Positions 10,761 through 23,610 are shown, counted from the first letter of the stretch. The stretch is DNA of 64,000 nucleotides from Alitta virens (GCA_932294295.1 OW028575.1:40427753-40491752), one strand, 5' to 3'. Notes: a model not told the origin generated them from the sequence alone. Program-made: numbers and translations.

Positions 10761-12449
10761 GGGTGATACTGTTATGGCCGTTAAGCAAAATAGATTGACC
10801 ACAAATTGAAATACTTTCATCTCGTTACCAAAGTAATTTACGGCTATTGATTTGGATATCTGTGGTCATTGAACCTCGTCTCCCTGTGAGTAAACCAGCG
10901 TATTCAATTTGGTCACAAATGGTCTAATTATGCCTCACCAGAAACTAATTTAGTAAAACAAATTGTATTTTGCATAGAGTATTCTGAAATTTCACCAATA
11001 TATGGTTATATATGACGTTTTGTCATTTGAAATTCCACAAAAATAATTTCTCTGGGGTTCCATTTTCTGGATTTATTATTATGAGAATAAGGCCAAACGG
11101 TTTGTCATATTTATAAAGAAGGACTTAGGTAAATATCAATTCCTGTATATACACATTTTTATCCAAAATTATATAATTAGAGTTAAAGAACATCAATAAT
11201 GCTATTATTTACATTCCTTTTGTTTCTTTGCTATCTTAACACTGCTTAAGGACAATGCCAAGGGCCATTGAAGTCTTCATTTTGGGATAATTTCATAGGC
11301 ATACCCTAGATATATAGATAATGACTGTCATGTTGTTTTAAGCTGCCTCATCCAATATAATCACAATAAGCCGAGTGTTTGTATTTGTGAGAGAGTTCAA
11401 GGTAGCCGTAATCACTGCAATTTTCACCCTTTGATCCGATAAAATCCGCATCCCATCAATTTCTTGGCAGAGAACGGCATCTTTTGCCGATGGGCCACAC
11501 TTTAAAATTGATGTCAGACACACGAGTCCTTCAGTACTGTCCAACATGGTGGTTATTGAGGCGTGCGGAGCTGGAAGGCCATTCTGCAATGCAGACACTT
11601 AACCACATTAGACTATTTAGCTCTATAGAGTATTTTGGAGGCAATTGTCAAGGCATTAAGCTCTTGACCTGCCAAGAAAATGAAGACGAATCGTGACCAT
11701 GGCGTAAGAATTAAGTGGCAGCAAGAATGAATTAGGAAGGCAGGATATCCTCGGGTGATTGGCTGACACTCCTGCCTCTGTCCTGTACTTTTGTGTTCAG
11801 GTTTACTGCTGGATTCTGGCCTCTCTTTGAGGCTCAAATCTCCGCCATATTCTTAAAATTGATGACTCTGTGAGTTATTTCATCTCTCTCTTTCAGTGCC
11901 AACTACTACCATGTAATAGAATTGCAATACATTTAGATGATCCTCATTTAATGCTTCTATATCTGTTCGATGCAAATCTAGTTTTCTTCTTGGGGTAATA
12001 AAGTTTAATCTGTCATCATCATATGTCATTTATCAGATACATTATTTACCAATTCACAAGAAATGTACACGAGCAGGCCAAATTTGGAATCTATTTCAGG
12101 ACAGTGTATTGTCTGCGGACCATCCCTTTCTTATGGACATTAATAATGTATGTCTTCACCAGACCAAAATAATTAACAGCAATAACTTTCGGCATGAATG
12201 ATTGAGCAAAGACGATGCCTTTGTGTCAGAAATGAGATTAGGTGGTCTGCTTGCTTGATGCTTGAATGCTTAGCTGTTTCTTTGATGCTGAACCTAACAA
12301 TTATGTTAGCATGCCAATCGTCTGGTGAATCAGATGTGATCATTTTACCAACTGCTTTGCTTTCTTGTTTAGATATTTGTTAGTTAGTTGAGCAAACGCT
12401 TGATTTAATTATCAGTTTGCTGCTCGCTTGCCGTCATGCTGAGGTCCAA
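10761..12449. other. Unique non-coding sequence
   Basis: Antiparallel open frames around 11338-11598 (minus), 11484-11696 (plus) and 11613-11837 (minus) overlap one another, which is more typical of a composition-balanced conserved non-coding block than of a gene. No domain is recognised. Confidence 0.35.
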
Positions 12450-12606
12450 CCCAGATAGCATTCCAAATCGGGCCAGCGTCATTTCTATATCAGCCGCTGT
12501 CGGTAAAACATCGTTTTGTCATCATTTTGACATCGTGCCGACATCGTGCTGAAATCGTACCGACATCATGCCGACATCGATACGATTTGGAATGCTATCT
12601 GCCGGG
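12450..12606. mobile_element. Family A palindromic element, copy 3, with expanded interior
   Basis: The left end CCCAGATAGCATTCCAAATC and the right end CGATTTGGAATGCTATCTG are standard, but the interior carries about five tandem 11-bp phrases of the form GACATCGTGCC (some GAAATCGTACC or GACATCATGCC). This makes the copy about 40 bases longer than its relatives. The terminal GGG is altered to GCCGGGG. Flanking AA is present on both sides. Confidence 0.85.
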
Positions 12607-13719
12607 GAATGTACCTGCGAATGATTGCTTTCATACCAGCTTGCCAATTGCTCATGTACTTGCAGGTCCATGGTCCAACTCATTCATAAACCTACTCAGG
12701 TAAACGCAAACATCAATCTATATAAGTCTCCCGGGTTGTAAATGAAAATGTATCACTGACAAACAGCCTCTAGTTAATTAGTAAGACCAGATCAATAAGC
12801 ACGTTTTATACTGTGTGTTACACATATATGCAACAGTTGTCCATAGGGTTATGTTAGTGTAACTTTAGATCAAACTACTGCCGTCTAACGTGTTGCAAAT
12901 CCTGTCCCTCGCTTTTCCATTTGCTATTACTTGAGGCAAGGTGTTCTAAAGGGAGCTAGACTGGCTCCTATTACTACCGCAGCTCCAATCCAAGCTCTTG
13001 AGTGGCGAGTCTCTCTCTGTGTCTCATCTAACCCACCAGCTTAGATGTAACAAGTGGAATAACTCAGTGAGTTGCTGCTGCAGTGCTTAGGATTCGATTG
13101 TACTTGAACACAACAATGCAATTGTCTCTTGTGAAGCTCCGTTGAAGAGCACCATGCTTTGGTTACCACATAGAGAATGGCGTCTACCTCGAGATCATCC
13201 GTTTGACTCGTCTCTTCTTAAGAGTCTTTGGCTGAGTACTATCATTCAGCTTTATGCAAAGAATATCATTCAGAGCTTAACCCATCATTTTGTATTCCAA
13301 TCCCATGGCTTGTTTGCATTTTGGATTAGATAGCAGATCATGTGCTCTTTGTCTGTGATATTCTGAAGGTTCTATGCAACCAAGGTCATTCTGCATACAT
13401 ATCTAAGTAGGACATCTGCCTCATCTCCTTGTTCCATTTATAATGAGCCTGTTTGCACTATGAGCCATTTAGCAGAGTCAGAAAAAGGCGAAAAAATACC
13501 ACAGTTACCCATTAAAACTTGACTAAGCTCACAACATGATACTTCCTAGCAGTAAAACATAGTGGGGCAAACAATCGGATGTATATTTATTTGCACACTT
13601 TTGACTGGCACTGTACATGTATGCATGCCAATTATCCCTCATCACTGATGGAACAGGACTAAACAAGAACAATGATATATTGCCAAATGCAGACAGTCCA
13701 ACTTATCTGATCCGTTTTT
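12607..13719. other. Unique non-coding sequence, nothing recognised
   Basis: Only short chance frames, such as 13142-13333 on plus. No repeats or RNA genes seen. Confidence 0.4.
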
Positions 13720-13840
13720 ATTGTCAATGCATTTTTGGAAAATCTTTTAATTTGTAACTGTAAAATCTTTTAATTTGTAACTGTAAAATCTTTTAATTTG
13801 TACTTGTCAATGCATTTTTGTAAAATCTTTTAATTTGTAT
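13720..13840. repeat. 23-bp tandem repeat (AAAATCTTTTAATTTGTAACT type)
   Basis: Four copies of a TAAAATCTTTTAATTTGT core. The outer two are preceded by TGTCAATGCATTTTTG, so the array has a symmetric organisation of long-short-short-long units. Confidence 0.8.
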
Positions 13841-14385
13841 GTAAATGGCATTGCTGAAAAATAGTTTGCACTGAGCAATTTAACCCTTTTAAAATATATT
13901 TAATAAATAAATAAATAAAATAAATCTGTTAAAGAGTGAGATGGTCTTAAAGTGGGAACTCATTGCAGGAGGGGTATTTGGCTAAAGTGATGCACCTCAA
14001 GGTCATAGTTCACTGATAGAGTCGTGTTGGAGATGGACATTATATTTTTAGGTAATCTATAAAATAATGTCAGGTTGAACTGACTGGTTGGCGAGTGATT
14101 GTGTTATTTCGGCTTCGGTAAACTTAGTTACAGAGATAGCAGTTGAGCACTCTTCACTCAGAGATAAAACAGGTTGAGGGAGCATTATTTGTATCAGTTG
14201 CAAACGGACCGGCCACTGTGGCAGGATCTCTAAGTCTCTTGACCGAATTGTCAACCTGCTCAATAAATCATGGTCCTGCTGCAAGTTGAGCAAGTGAGTG
14301 AGCAAGTGTGTGTCTCCATCTCTCAAACGCTGTAACTGCAATTGACATAGCAGCTGATGCTCACTTTATGCCCTTACTTTATGGC

Positions 14386-14525
14386 AGTGGGACAGCAGTG
14401 GGACAGCAGCGGGACACAGTGGGCCAGTGCGGGACACTGTGGGCACAGAGCCATCCCACTCTGACGCAATGTCCCATCTGCGCCCCAGCGGGCAACTCAG
14501 GAGTGGTTTGTCAACAAACTGCAGC
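14386..14525. repeat. GGGACAGC-type degenerate tandem repeat with inverted second half
   Basis: Direct phrases GTGGGACAGCA, GCGGGACACA and GTGGGCCAGT are followed by inverted ones (CCATCCCACT, ATGTCCCATC, GCGCCCCAGC). The layout recalls family A (short phrases in an inverted arrangement), but the ends are not the family A ends. It could fold into a long imperfect hairpin. Confidence 0.45.
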
Positions 14526-14859
14526 ATCATAGAGATGTTAACTTTGCCCCAGGGCTTTCATACAAACCCAGCCAATGCCTAACGCTGTATATTCAAGTGC
14601 AATACACTAAAAAGGCTGCTCGTCTTGTGCTTCTTTTGCTGGGCGACTCTTTCGGCATCAAAAGGCATCAGATGGCATCAAACAGGGACTTCCTCAAGGA
14701 GCCACACTGAGTCCAATATGGCCAGTTGGAGAGCTGCAGCCATTCAAAAAGCACTTTGCTCGAATGACATCTGTGCAAAGGGAATCGCCTTAACCATTCC
14801 ATTGTGATGAAGGACTGCCTTTTGAAAGAAACGATTTAGTTCTTGTTATAAACATCAAA

Positions 14860-15090
14860 GGACACGACCATGGACATCCAGGGGTCCAACAGTGCGATGA
14901 TATTTCATTTGTTCATATCTGTGTTTGCTGACACTCCGAGCGTGGAAACCAAATATCATAAAACTGACGCTCGGTGGTTGCTCTGGCATTATGTAAGCCG
15001 ATGCTTCAGGTGTCGGCTCCATTTCATACAAGGTCATAGGAAATTTGAGACGAGCAACATTGTTGTCTTTTAAAAAGCGGCAGCATTTGA
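14860..15090. other. Unique block open on both strands, candidate conserved non-coding element
   Basis: Frames of 67 codons (plus, 14870-15073) and 81 codons (minus, 14855-15100) are open over the same bases. Neither shows a known family motif or splice sites. No repeat copy exists elsewhere in the window. Confidence 0.2.
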
Positions 15091-15316
15091 GTGGAGGCAA
15101 ATCGAGAGATTGTTAAAATTGACAGGTGTGCATGAGAGAAGCAGCAGTCACGTATCAGATATCTATTAGTGTGTGGTGGTTTTGTGTGAATAGGGCACTA
15201 AATGAGTTTAAACATGATAGCCTGTTGTGGTTGTTGTTGTTGGGCGTGCTTGGTACTTGCTTGAAGGTGTGGTCCGAACCATTGCATTTGCTTGAAAGAG
15301 TGACCCTTGGGAATTG

Positions 15317-15317
<1 letters not shown>

Positions 15318-15348
<31 letters not shown>
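15318..15348. repeat. (CTG)n microsatellite
   Basis: Ten uninterrupted CTG units. The leucine-rich frame it creates is not a gene. Confidence 0.85.
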
Positions 15349-15349
<1 letters not shown>

Positions 15350-15615
15350 TTTATACTCTCCTGCAGAATGTCTCTTGGCGTTAACTGTGATTAACTGCTG
15401 CTTCCCAGCATCTGCATCTTAGACAACAGGAGGACATCCCACTTATTCTGGCCAAGGAATTAGGTGCTGACATAAAACCATAATGGGCACAGACATGCAG
15501 AGACGTGGCAACCAGCTTCCCCTGGAGATGACCATCTTGACATTTTGACTAGAAGCACTGCAGTCACCGCTGTTAGGGAGGTGTTGACAAGTTGCTCATA
15601 CTTCTTGGCATTTGA

Positions 15616-15996
15616 ATGATCTTTTCTTGCTGTGCTGTTGCCTCCCTCATTGACAATCTTCAGGGTGTTTCTAAGTGCCCTGGGGATGGGTGCATAATAC
15701 CCTCTTCCCAGCTGCTAATTGCCCTGCCCAATTATCCGCATTTAGTTTCACGTGGGCTTCCTGTCATTAACTCCTGCCTTACTGTAATATACGAGGCGGG
15801 CTTATCACTCTTAATAATCACCTATATCAGGCGCACCTACACCTCCTGCCAAAATCATGGTGCACTTGTTGATCTGCAGAATGGCCTACTTCAATCAATT
15901 GCAATCATGCCTTATAATAAGACTGATGTGATTGCACAATTGCAATCTCTGGGTTTTAGACCCAACTGTGTCCCCAGACTCCCCACCATTATATGA
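15616..15996 (+). other. Unique block with a 126-codon ATG frame; conserved non-coding element or orphan ORF
   Basis: An ATG at 15616 opens 126 codons to a stop at 15994, the longest ATG-initiated plus-strand frame outside simple repeats. The peptide is cysteine- and leucine-rich with no domain I recognise and no obvious signal peptide or zinc ligand spacing. The DNA contains clustered TAATT/ATTA homeodomain-type cores and is repeat-free, so I favour a regulatory element over a gene. Confidence 0.2.
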
Positions 15997-16196
15997 AAAA
16001 AATACCCTCAATAAAGAACACCATTGAGGCCAATAAACTTTGCACATTTGGTGTACTACCTACCAGTCAAGCAACACCGTCAAGACCTTGGATTGTATTG
16101 GCCTAGATTGCTTTTTGCCAACTGATAACTAATAAACCTACGACCTGGGAGTGATTGTACTTCATATAATCTAGTTCATCCAAGATATAGTGCATG

Positions 16197-16480
16197 TACA
16201 GTTTGTTTCATAAATATGGTCGACTCTAGACAGCTGTAGCAACCTATTTCTGGCTGTAGCTATAACTGGCTAAAGCCAGCTGCTTCTGTCTACTCCCAGC
16301 TTATAGCTGGCTTACCAAAAAATATAAATCTTGGCAAATGTAAGAAACTTATCTTATACATCATAAATATGTATTTTTAGATCTGGCTTTGAGTAGCCAG
16401 CTATAGCTAGACAGTTCTGTTTTGTGACAGGTAGCATAATATAGCAGAAGTTGTCTAGCTTTGTCTAGGTTCAATTTGAC
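16197..16480 (+). repeat. Family C dispersed repeat, copy 1
   Basis: Shares with 17151-17511 the phrases GTCGACTCTAGACAGCTGTAG, CAGCTGCTTCTGTCTACTCC, GAGTAGCCAGCTATAGC and GTTGTCTAGCTTTG. The left end reads TACAGTTTGTTTCATAAA, close to the inverted end of copy 63210-63544. It is non-coding, probably a non-autonomous DNA transposon. Confidence 0.75.
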
Positions 16481-16662
16481 AGGATCACCTGTAACCAACT
16501 GCACAATACTGTACAATCAAAAATCTGAAATTGCCTTTTTTTCAAGTATTTCAAATTATAGAAGAACGCAATTCTGTGAGTGAGTCGCAGGCCAATGTGC
16601 AGTAATGAGCCAGATCTGTGCATTTAGCCGAATGATGCCTAGGCCATGTACTCTGGAGGTGA

Positions 16663-16975
16663 GTGGGCCGAGTACTACTTCATAAGAAGGGCGTTGGGAT
16701 ATCTGTGGCTTGGAGTCTCATATTAAGGCGTGATCACATCCGGCCTGCTCACGCTCTTGAGAAATATGGCCGACCTAGTTCCGGTTGGGACCTCTTGGTT
16801 TCCATGGCAACGAGATGTCCTCTGGTTCAAGGTTTCTGCTCTCCGAGATGGTTTTATGACAACCATTGTCAAGACCGAAAGAGGAATACAATAATCACTA
16901 CAAAAAGGGAGACCCTAAGCCTTCGTTTTTTTGTGAAAAGAGTTCTTATAGATTATGGTTGGACTGGACTTTGAT
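16663..16975 (+). promoter_or_regulatory. Promoter/enhancer-like unique block with a near-perfect X-box
   Basis: Includes AAATATGGCC near 16762 (YY1-like), GTTCCGGTTG (ETS-like core) and, at 16798-16811, GTTTCCATGGCAAC, one base from the palindromic RFX X-box. A 103-codon frame covers it (16663-16974) but starts at GTG and has no recognised domain. An alternative promoter or an enhancer are both possible. Confidence 0.35.
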
Positions 16976-17150
16976 TCTTTATCTGACCATCTTATTGTCA
17001 TTTATTTTCATTTGAATTGGAAGCAGTGTTAGTCCCAGAAGTTTACATTTTGTTGCCTTGAGCATTGCTATGCTTGTGGCTGCTTATTTTTTATGTATAT
17101 TATTTGAAGAACGACCGGCTTTATTTCATCATTACATCTGTTTTATGCAT

Positions 17151-17511
17151 TAGTTTCATAAAATACGGTCGACTCTAGACAGCTGTAGAAACCTATTCCT
17201 GACTGTACCTTGAACCGGCTATAGCCAGCTGCTTCTGTCTACTCCTAGCTTATATTCAGCTTACCCCTACCACCACTGATGAAATATAAACATTGGTAAA
17301 TGTCCGAAATTTATTTAATATATCAGAAATATGTATTTGCAACAGACATGCATCTTTTCAAAAAAAGGACAAATATGCGTAACTCTCGGATGGCGCTGCA
17401 TGTGCTTTAGACCCGGCTTTTGAGTAGCCAGCTATAGCCAGACAGTTCCGTTTAGTGGCAGGTAGCATCATATGGCAAACGTTGTCTAGCTTTGCCTAGG
17501 TTTAACTTGAC
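17151..17511 (+). repeat. Family C dispersed repeat, copy 2
   Basis: Starts TAGTTTCATAAAATACGG and carries all family C phrases, with about 75 extra bases in the middle relative to copy 1. Those bases also occur inverted in the copy at 63210. It shares its last 60 bases with copy 1, ending near TTTAACTTGAC. Confidence 0.8.
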
Positions 17512-17524
17512 GATTTTTTTAAAA

Positions 17525-17575
17525 TAAGTCATTAGTCAGGACAGTAAATTAGTCATGACACTATTTTGTGACGTA
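17525..17575. repeat. TAGTCA-rich patch 1
   Basis: Contains AAGTCATTAGTCAGG and TTAGTCATGAC within 50 bases. Similar patches lie at 34587-34785, 36325-36400 and 44930-45050. Confidence 0.4.
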
Positions 17576-17579
17576 TTTT

Positions 17580-18354
17580 ATTCAATACATTTGGCTGTGA
17601 AGCAGATATAGGGGTGCCACTGACCGGTAAGCAAAAAAAAAGTGGCATGACCTTCAGACAGTAGAACTCTCCTGGCCATAAGATGAAGGTCACCTATTTG
17701 TCAAGTAAACTTTAAAAAGTAGTTTCATTTGGTTTACAAATGCCTGTTTCACACGTACATGTGGCAATTTGTCCTTAGAATTTTCAGTAAGAAATTTCTC
17801 CATATTTGCACCTGTTGATTGAAGCATGAATCACGCGCTGAAACCATGTCCTTTCTCGCCTGATCTCGCGAAACGAGACTTCAGTTTCCGGATAATCCTT
17901 ATCTAAAATCTTTATCAGAAACTGTGTGACACATGTAAGATATCGGCACGTGTTGGGTCATAACTTGTAACAAGTAAAAATAGTTTCCTCGTTTATTTTC
18001 ATCTAAAAATCCCCAGTATTTTATTTATATTTTTGTATGCTTGAGGCAGATAAACTAGAATTAGGTGACAAAAATAACAATTTCTTAGAAAACTGCTTCT
18101 GCAGGTAGGCAAGCAAGCATTAGCAAAATTCATTTCTTATATCGTTTTCTGTATGGAACTGAGACATTAATAATTATGTGTTGGTATGTATGCTTTTCAC
18201 AGATAATGAAAATGGCAATTTTATATGTATTCATGTACTGAGGAGTGTTGCAAGGCAATACGCTTTGTCTAAATATATCCGTGTTGTGATTTGTTTCCTT
18301 AGAAGGCAGTCGTGAGTCCTTTGTGTTTTCTGATGAAATTCTAATGGAAAACTT

Positions 18355-18355
<1 letters not shown>
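17580..18355. other. Unique non-coding sequence
   Basis: A CpG-bearing patch near 17840-17890 includes TCTCGCGA at 17863 followed by AACGAGA, resembling the TCTCGCGAGA promoter motif. Otherwise AT-rich with no gene. Confidence 0.3.

Positions 18356-18357
<2 letters not shown>

Positions 18358-18387
<30 letters not shown>
18358..18387. repeat. (TA)n microsatellite
   Basis: Fifteen uninterrupted TA units. Confidence 0.85.
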
Positions 18388-18390
<3 letters not shown>

Positions 18391-20200
18391 CTATTACGTA
18401 GAAGTAACACACATTCTATGTCTATTTGAAAACCTGTATTTCGAGCACATGGATTATATTACTTCTGCAGAATGACACACAAATAGAACAGGTATAAAAT
18501 GCATTTCATTTCAACTATATATGCTTGCTGTTCCCCATATAGCATTCCAAGCTTAACAAGAACTATTTGGACATATTCATAAGATGAAGGCTTACAGCTA
18601 TACAGCTAATTCCGTTGTAAATATTTAATGCTGATCCATGTACTCTGAAACAGGAGAATATCCATCAATACGGCTATGCACAGCACTATGTCAAATTCCT
18701 ATTGACCAAGTGCATATTTCTGTACATGCATTCATATATATCATGTGGAAATACATCAAATACATCAAATTTGATGGCAAATGTCAATGGTCCACTATTG
18801 TTTTGTTGTTGATCATTTTTGATGATCTGGCAGTTTTTTTTTTCTGCTCAGCAGCTATTTGAAAGGGGATGTGTCCTGTACCCAATTGGCCTATGATGAA
18901 TTTGACATTTTGAAAAACTGCCTAAACAATTTGTCATTATGTCAGTGACCTAGTAACACAGTTTGTTGAGGGTTCATTATCACCACATGGGGGTAACTAT
19001 GTATAGTATAAGCCAAAATAAATGTCCACTTGATTTTTTATCTTTTACATATATGTCATGGACAAGCAAAAAATAGATATAAATGTTACAAAAAGGTCAA
19101 AGCCCAACTTTCTAACTCATACGAATGATAATATTTTGTCACTTTTTCATCACTATAACCATTCGTTATGGTCGCAAAGAAGCTGCAGAAATGCAGATTC
19201 CAAGCCTGACCCTCTCATCAATGGAGAGTAAAGCAAACTGCTGGTTATTTGGTTCCCAGAAGAGTTTCTATCAGCTAGAAATTTGGGATTCAAATTGTTG
19301 AGGAAATTTCTGTCCATTTTGTGCTGCTTCGTGCCATTTGTGGCAAAATATGCCATAAAAAACGAGTGGATATTAATTATGGATCTTAGTACAGTAAGTT
19401 TGTATTTGTATATATTCCAAGGGCTGATAATGTCTGGCTTACATGAATGATTAATACAGGATTACAGGCCAACTCAGATCTTATGCTAAGTCTTCACAAG
19501 CTAGTCTGAGCTAGATTACTATTAAACACACACTAAGCTCAATGATCTTGGAATAGCTTTCTACTGGAATCTATAACTAATATAGGCTTACTCTATGATG
19601 ATTAATATATATTGATTTGTATATTCTGAAGTCACATAAAGACTGGTATTAGATAGCAGGGCATGTATAATTGTATATAGGTTGTGACACACCTTTATTT
19701 AATGAAGTAGTTATTAGTTATTCATGATGTTGACGCTGATGAAGAATCTCAGATCAGCTGTGCATCAGATGTCTTCGGCTAGGTATGGCTTGGATCAGCC
19801 TGTTATAGCTAGTCTTAGCTGTGGAAAACATTATTTATGGGTATTAATGTAAGATAATACATTTGTGTATTTGTAGCAGGTCATAAGACCTAGGATATAA
19901 ATTTGATTAAAATGTGTAATGAACAGTCATGATTTGTGGCAGCTGTGTTCTGCACTAGGTCATATTCCTGGACCAAAGTCGAATTAACTGCTGCAAGTGA
20001 AACCTTTATTTTGCAACCCAGTTATTTTGCTTCGGCTATAACATTACTTCATGGCTCAGGAGTAGCTTGGAAAAGTTTTTGCGTACTTTGAACTAAGTGC
20101 AAGATACAAGGTACAGCTACTGACAGATAGGCAGACAGGCTGAAGATAGAGAAGCAATACAATGTCGAATTACACGTATATTACCCATTAAAAACGGCCC
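18388..20200. other. Unique AT-rich non-coding sequence, nothing recognised
   Basis: Short chance frames only. A fragment TAGCATTCCAAG at 18540 resembles the left end of family A but continues without it. Confidence 0.4.
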
Positions 20201-20447
20201 GTCAAATTGAGCCTAGCCAATGCTGTCATTGCTGGCTACTCAAAACCGGATCTAAAAGTACATATTTATGATCAATTACATTCATTTCTTACATTTGCAA
20301 GTTTTTACACTTTTCTGGTGATAGATGTAAGCCGACTATTAGCTATAGAAGTGGACAGAAGCAGCTGGCTTTAGCATGTTTAGACCACAGTCATGTACAA
20401 GTCGCTACAGCCGTCTAGAGCCAACCGTTTTTTATGAAACTTACTGT
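20201..20447 (-). repeat. Family C dispersed repeat, copy 3 (inverted, internally deleted)
   Basis: Starts GTCAAATTGAGCCTAGCC, the complement of the copy 1 and 2 ends, passes through GCTGGCTACTCAAAACCGG and GACAGAAGCAGCTGGC, and ends TTTTATGAAACTTACTGT. Part of the middle found in copy 1 (GACAGTTCTG region) is missing. Confidence 0.75.
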
Positions 20448-22697
20448 GGTACTCATATGATCATAGCAGGCACAGGGGAAGGGCGAAATTAATTACTCGT
20501 TTAATGCAGCTAAATAAGTTTCATAATAGCACAAGGGGTAATTTGCATAGAAATCTCTTTGAGGGCACGAGAAAAATGAGCGTTACAATCTGAATGCTTC
20601 CAGCCTCGTCCCTGGTGAATTTTGCCATTGAGTGGGGTATGCTGGGCCATTATGATGAGGCAGTGCAATAAGGACCATCTAAATGGTGTTTCCTTGACCC
20701 AGCTGGCCCCTGTAGTGGTCACATGGTTATTCAGCTGACCACTGGTCAATGTAACCTAGCCCATCAGGTGAGGCATAAACTGCAGCAGGTGGACACAGGT
20801 GGACACGAGATGACCATGTCTATGTATATTAGACTGTGAAACACATTGTGTTTTGTGTATTAGGCATTAGTCGTGCATTCGTTGTATAGACACCATTGCA
20901 TGCTGTCATGCTGTCACTATCAATATTTCAATAGAGTCTTTTCACTGAACAGCCCTGAATTCAGCAGGACATAAGTCTTTCCTCTCCTCTTATTACTCAT
21001 TTTGCCTTTCAGACGCAGTAGGTAATAACTAACTGATTCCATTATATAACTTTCTCAGAAGAATGACAAACATCAACTAAATGATAAAGTGTCAAATATA
21101 CATTAAAATGCACTAAAAATACTGCTGCTTGGATGCACTTTGCTTCAGCCAATCACAGCCAAGGGCTGGAACTTTTTCAGCCAATAGAAATGCAGTATTC
21201 TGTTTTAGCCACCTGGTGGAAATACAGAGAACCTTCCGTGAAAATCTACAATTGATAAATTCTGATTGCTCTTATATCTATTAGCCTAAAATGTCAGTTC
21301 TAAATAGTTCTCTACAGTATGCGGACACCTCCCTATTACGGATGGTACAGAACAGTGGGTATCTCATTAAAGAGGTTGTTGTGTATATTAATAAATATTT
21401 TATCATTCAGGCTTATACAATCAGTACCTTTGTGCTATCCCCTTGTATGACTTAAAAGCATTAAATAGCCTCCTTAAAAGTTTGCCTAGCTCCCCACAGG
21501 ATTAATGATTAATGACGATCTGCCTATAAACGGACACACGATAGAGTGCTCAGTCATTCCTGTTAAATCTGTGTTAACTGACTTGAGAAGGGTTCATGCT
21601 TGAACAGGTTTACTGCCACAGACGTCACACGGAAGGTTCATCATTACGTATACCTCAGGCAGCTTGCCATATAAACTTAAATTTCAGACCAGCAAGGCAA
21701 CAGTAAATCAACCTTATAGCGGTGTTCCATAAATATCCTTTTATTTGCAGTTCTATTCTCCATTAACAGAGTGCTGTTCACAAATGCATGCGTTTCTTTA
21801 CAAGCTCCTTGAAGTGACACTTATGATTTGCTGTACATGCCTCACAACCTATACAGGCATCCAACATAACTTAAGGAATATTGAGCCTATCAAAAGCTGA
21901 CACATCGAAATCTTGGCTCATTCCTATTCTTGCACATTCAGCAAAAGACGCGGGGAACTAGTTTGTTGCAGAGTGCGACCTAAGCAGCAATTTAAGGAAG
22001 GCGCCGAATGCCGCCGATAGAATAACTGGTGAATTATTAAAAAGGCCAAGACATTAGGTTAGGGGTGCCGCTTCACGTCGTTACGTGTGGCCCAGCACTG
22101 TGAGGTCTTTTAGCTTCATTTTCTGGCCTGCTGTTGCTGTCTGTTAATTAATTGCTCATACAGCGTTACTGGAACATTACATTGAGGGTGGTATGACATT
22201 AATGGCATCGCTATTAGACGCCCATGTGTACTCGTGACCTTCTCAATAAAGCCACTCGCATTTGGAGGTCTTATCAGCCTTCTGCAGAACAAGCCTGTGG
22301 CCTTATTGGTGAAGTTCTTTAAAATGGAAATATTATATGGTTGATTTGATAGTCGGTAGCCTCAAATGAAAGGTGCCCTTAATGGTGGGGTGTCCATCTA
22401 GGGATGATCATCACAATTTATTTATTGTCTATCCTGTGTAAGGTACACAAGAAAATGTGCCATTCATTCGGCTAAAGCGATTTTTGTTTTACTTTGTAGG
22501 TCAAATCAAAATGTCTATATGAATATGTATTAATCATTTATGGGATGTGTACATCATCCCAACATTGAAGTCAGTTCACATATCAATTATACATCAATGG
22601 TTAGAAAGACAGAAGCAGGGCATTATCTTCTCCAGTTGTTCTGGTTTTGTGCTGATGACGTCATCTGCTACTAGTGGGCGTCCTTGGCAACCATTCG
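20448..22697. other. Unique non-coding sequence; 21.9-22.3 kb resembles a regulatory element
   Basis: No gene recognised. Around 22000-22330 the sequence is repeat-free, mixed in composition and rich in homeodomain cores (TTAATTAATTGC, GACATTAATGGC) and GATA cores (CTTATCAGCC), which suggests a conserved enhancer. A full CRE within a longer palindrome, GATGACGTCATC, is at 22654. Confidence 0.3.
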
Positions 22698-22742
22698 GCA
22701 GCAGCAGCAGCAGCAAACAGCAGCAGCAGCAGAAGCAGCAGC
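22698..22742. repeat. (CAG)n microsatellite
   Basis: Interrupted CAG array; AAACAG and AGAAG breaks indicate an older repeat. Confidence 0.85.
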
Positions 22743-23027
22743 GGAGTGATGTATAGGCCCAAATCCTGTGAGAATGTTGTTACAAGACTTAAGCGCCTCC
22801 CAAATGAGTTGATGGAGTGAAAAATGCAATAGGAAAAAACTCACCAAGCTTCGATACATCCAGCTTCAAGAGGTAAAAGCCGGATTAATGCATTTTTCAT
22901 CCTTCCGTTTCCAGAAGTAGTTCATTATGAATGTATAGATCTATAGAATGTATAGGCCCATTGTGAACCAACAACACATATAGATATATGTAACTTTTGG
23001 ACATTCTTTGACTGTTTCCAACAGCTG

Positions 23028-23182
23028 TACATGGCCAAATGTGCCACGTGCGTTTTCCATGAGAAGGATAAACGCATGGAAAATGCACGGTTTTTAGCTA
23101 ATTATAATGAGGCAAAAACCATGCATTTTCCATGCGTTTATCCAAATGCATGAAAAACGCACGTGGCACAATTGACCATGTA
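23028..23182. mobile_element. Family B long-palindrome MITE, copy 1
   Basis: The two halves are near-perfect inverted copies: CATGGCCAAATGTGCCACGT at the left and the complement ending GACCATG at the right. Internal inverted phrases are GCGTTTTCCATG and CCATGCGTTTATCC. The bases just outside CATGG...CCATG are TA on both sides, as expected for a Tc1/mariner-type TA duplication. It has no coding capacity. Confidence 0.85.
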
Positions 23183-23610
23183 TTTTGTCTCCACACTTCC
23201 AAGTAAAGTGGGATTATCTGAACCTGGACAGACGCAGTTATGTACGTACGACCTGTAACTTTGCTTATTGTGACGTCATCATTTCACTCACCACTTTGAA
23301 AGATCTATATCAAAGTGGCAGGCAGAACATTTCAAACAGAATTCCATCAACTCGTTGCTTGGGGACACCAAAGATATTCTATTCCAGAACTTCCTCGTTC
23401 TTAAAAATCGATAAAATCTGAACTTCACTCTCCCCCAAAGATTTGAAGATGTGACGAGATAAGTTTAAGGCAATAGCCACAGGGTTACTGATTGTTCGAG
23501 TCACGTGATGGATTGACAACGTCACGCAAGGGGTGATGCGTTGGTCACGTGAGTGATTGTTTTGTTGTGCATGCTCAAGGATAGATCCTCCTGTGTATGT
23601 GACGTCAAGG
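23183..23610. other. Unique spacer with CRE and E-box motifs
   Basis: Contains TGACGTCA at 23271 and 23600 and CACGTG E-boxes near 23504 and 23545. No gene is recognised; frames on both strands overlap. Confidence 0.35.

Noticed and set aside
15126..15422. Leucine-rich 98-codon plus frame resembling a signal or membrane segment
   Set aside because: The hydrophobic run is the translation of the CTG microsatellite at 15318-15348, and the start codon is not ATG.
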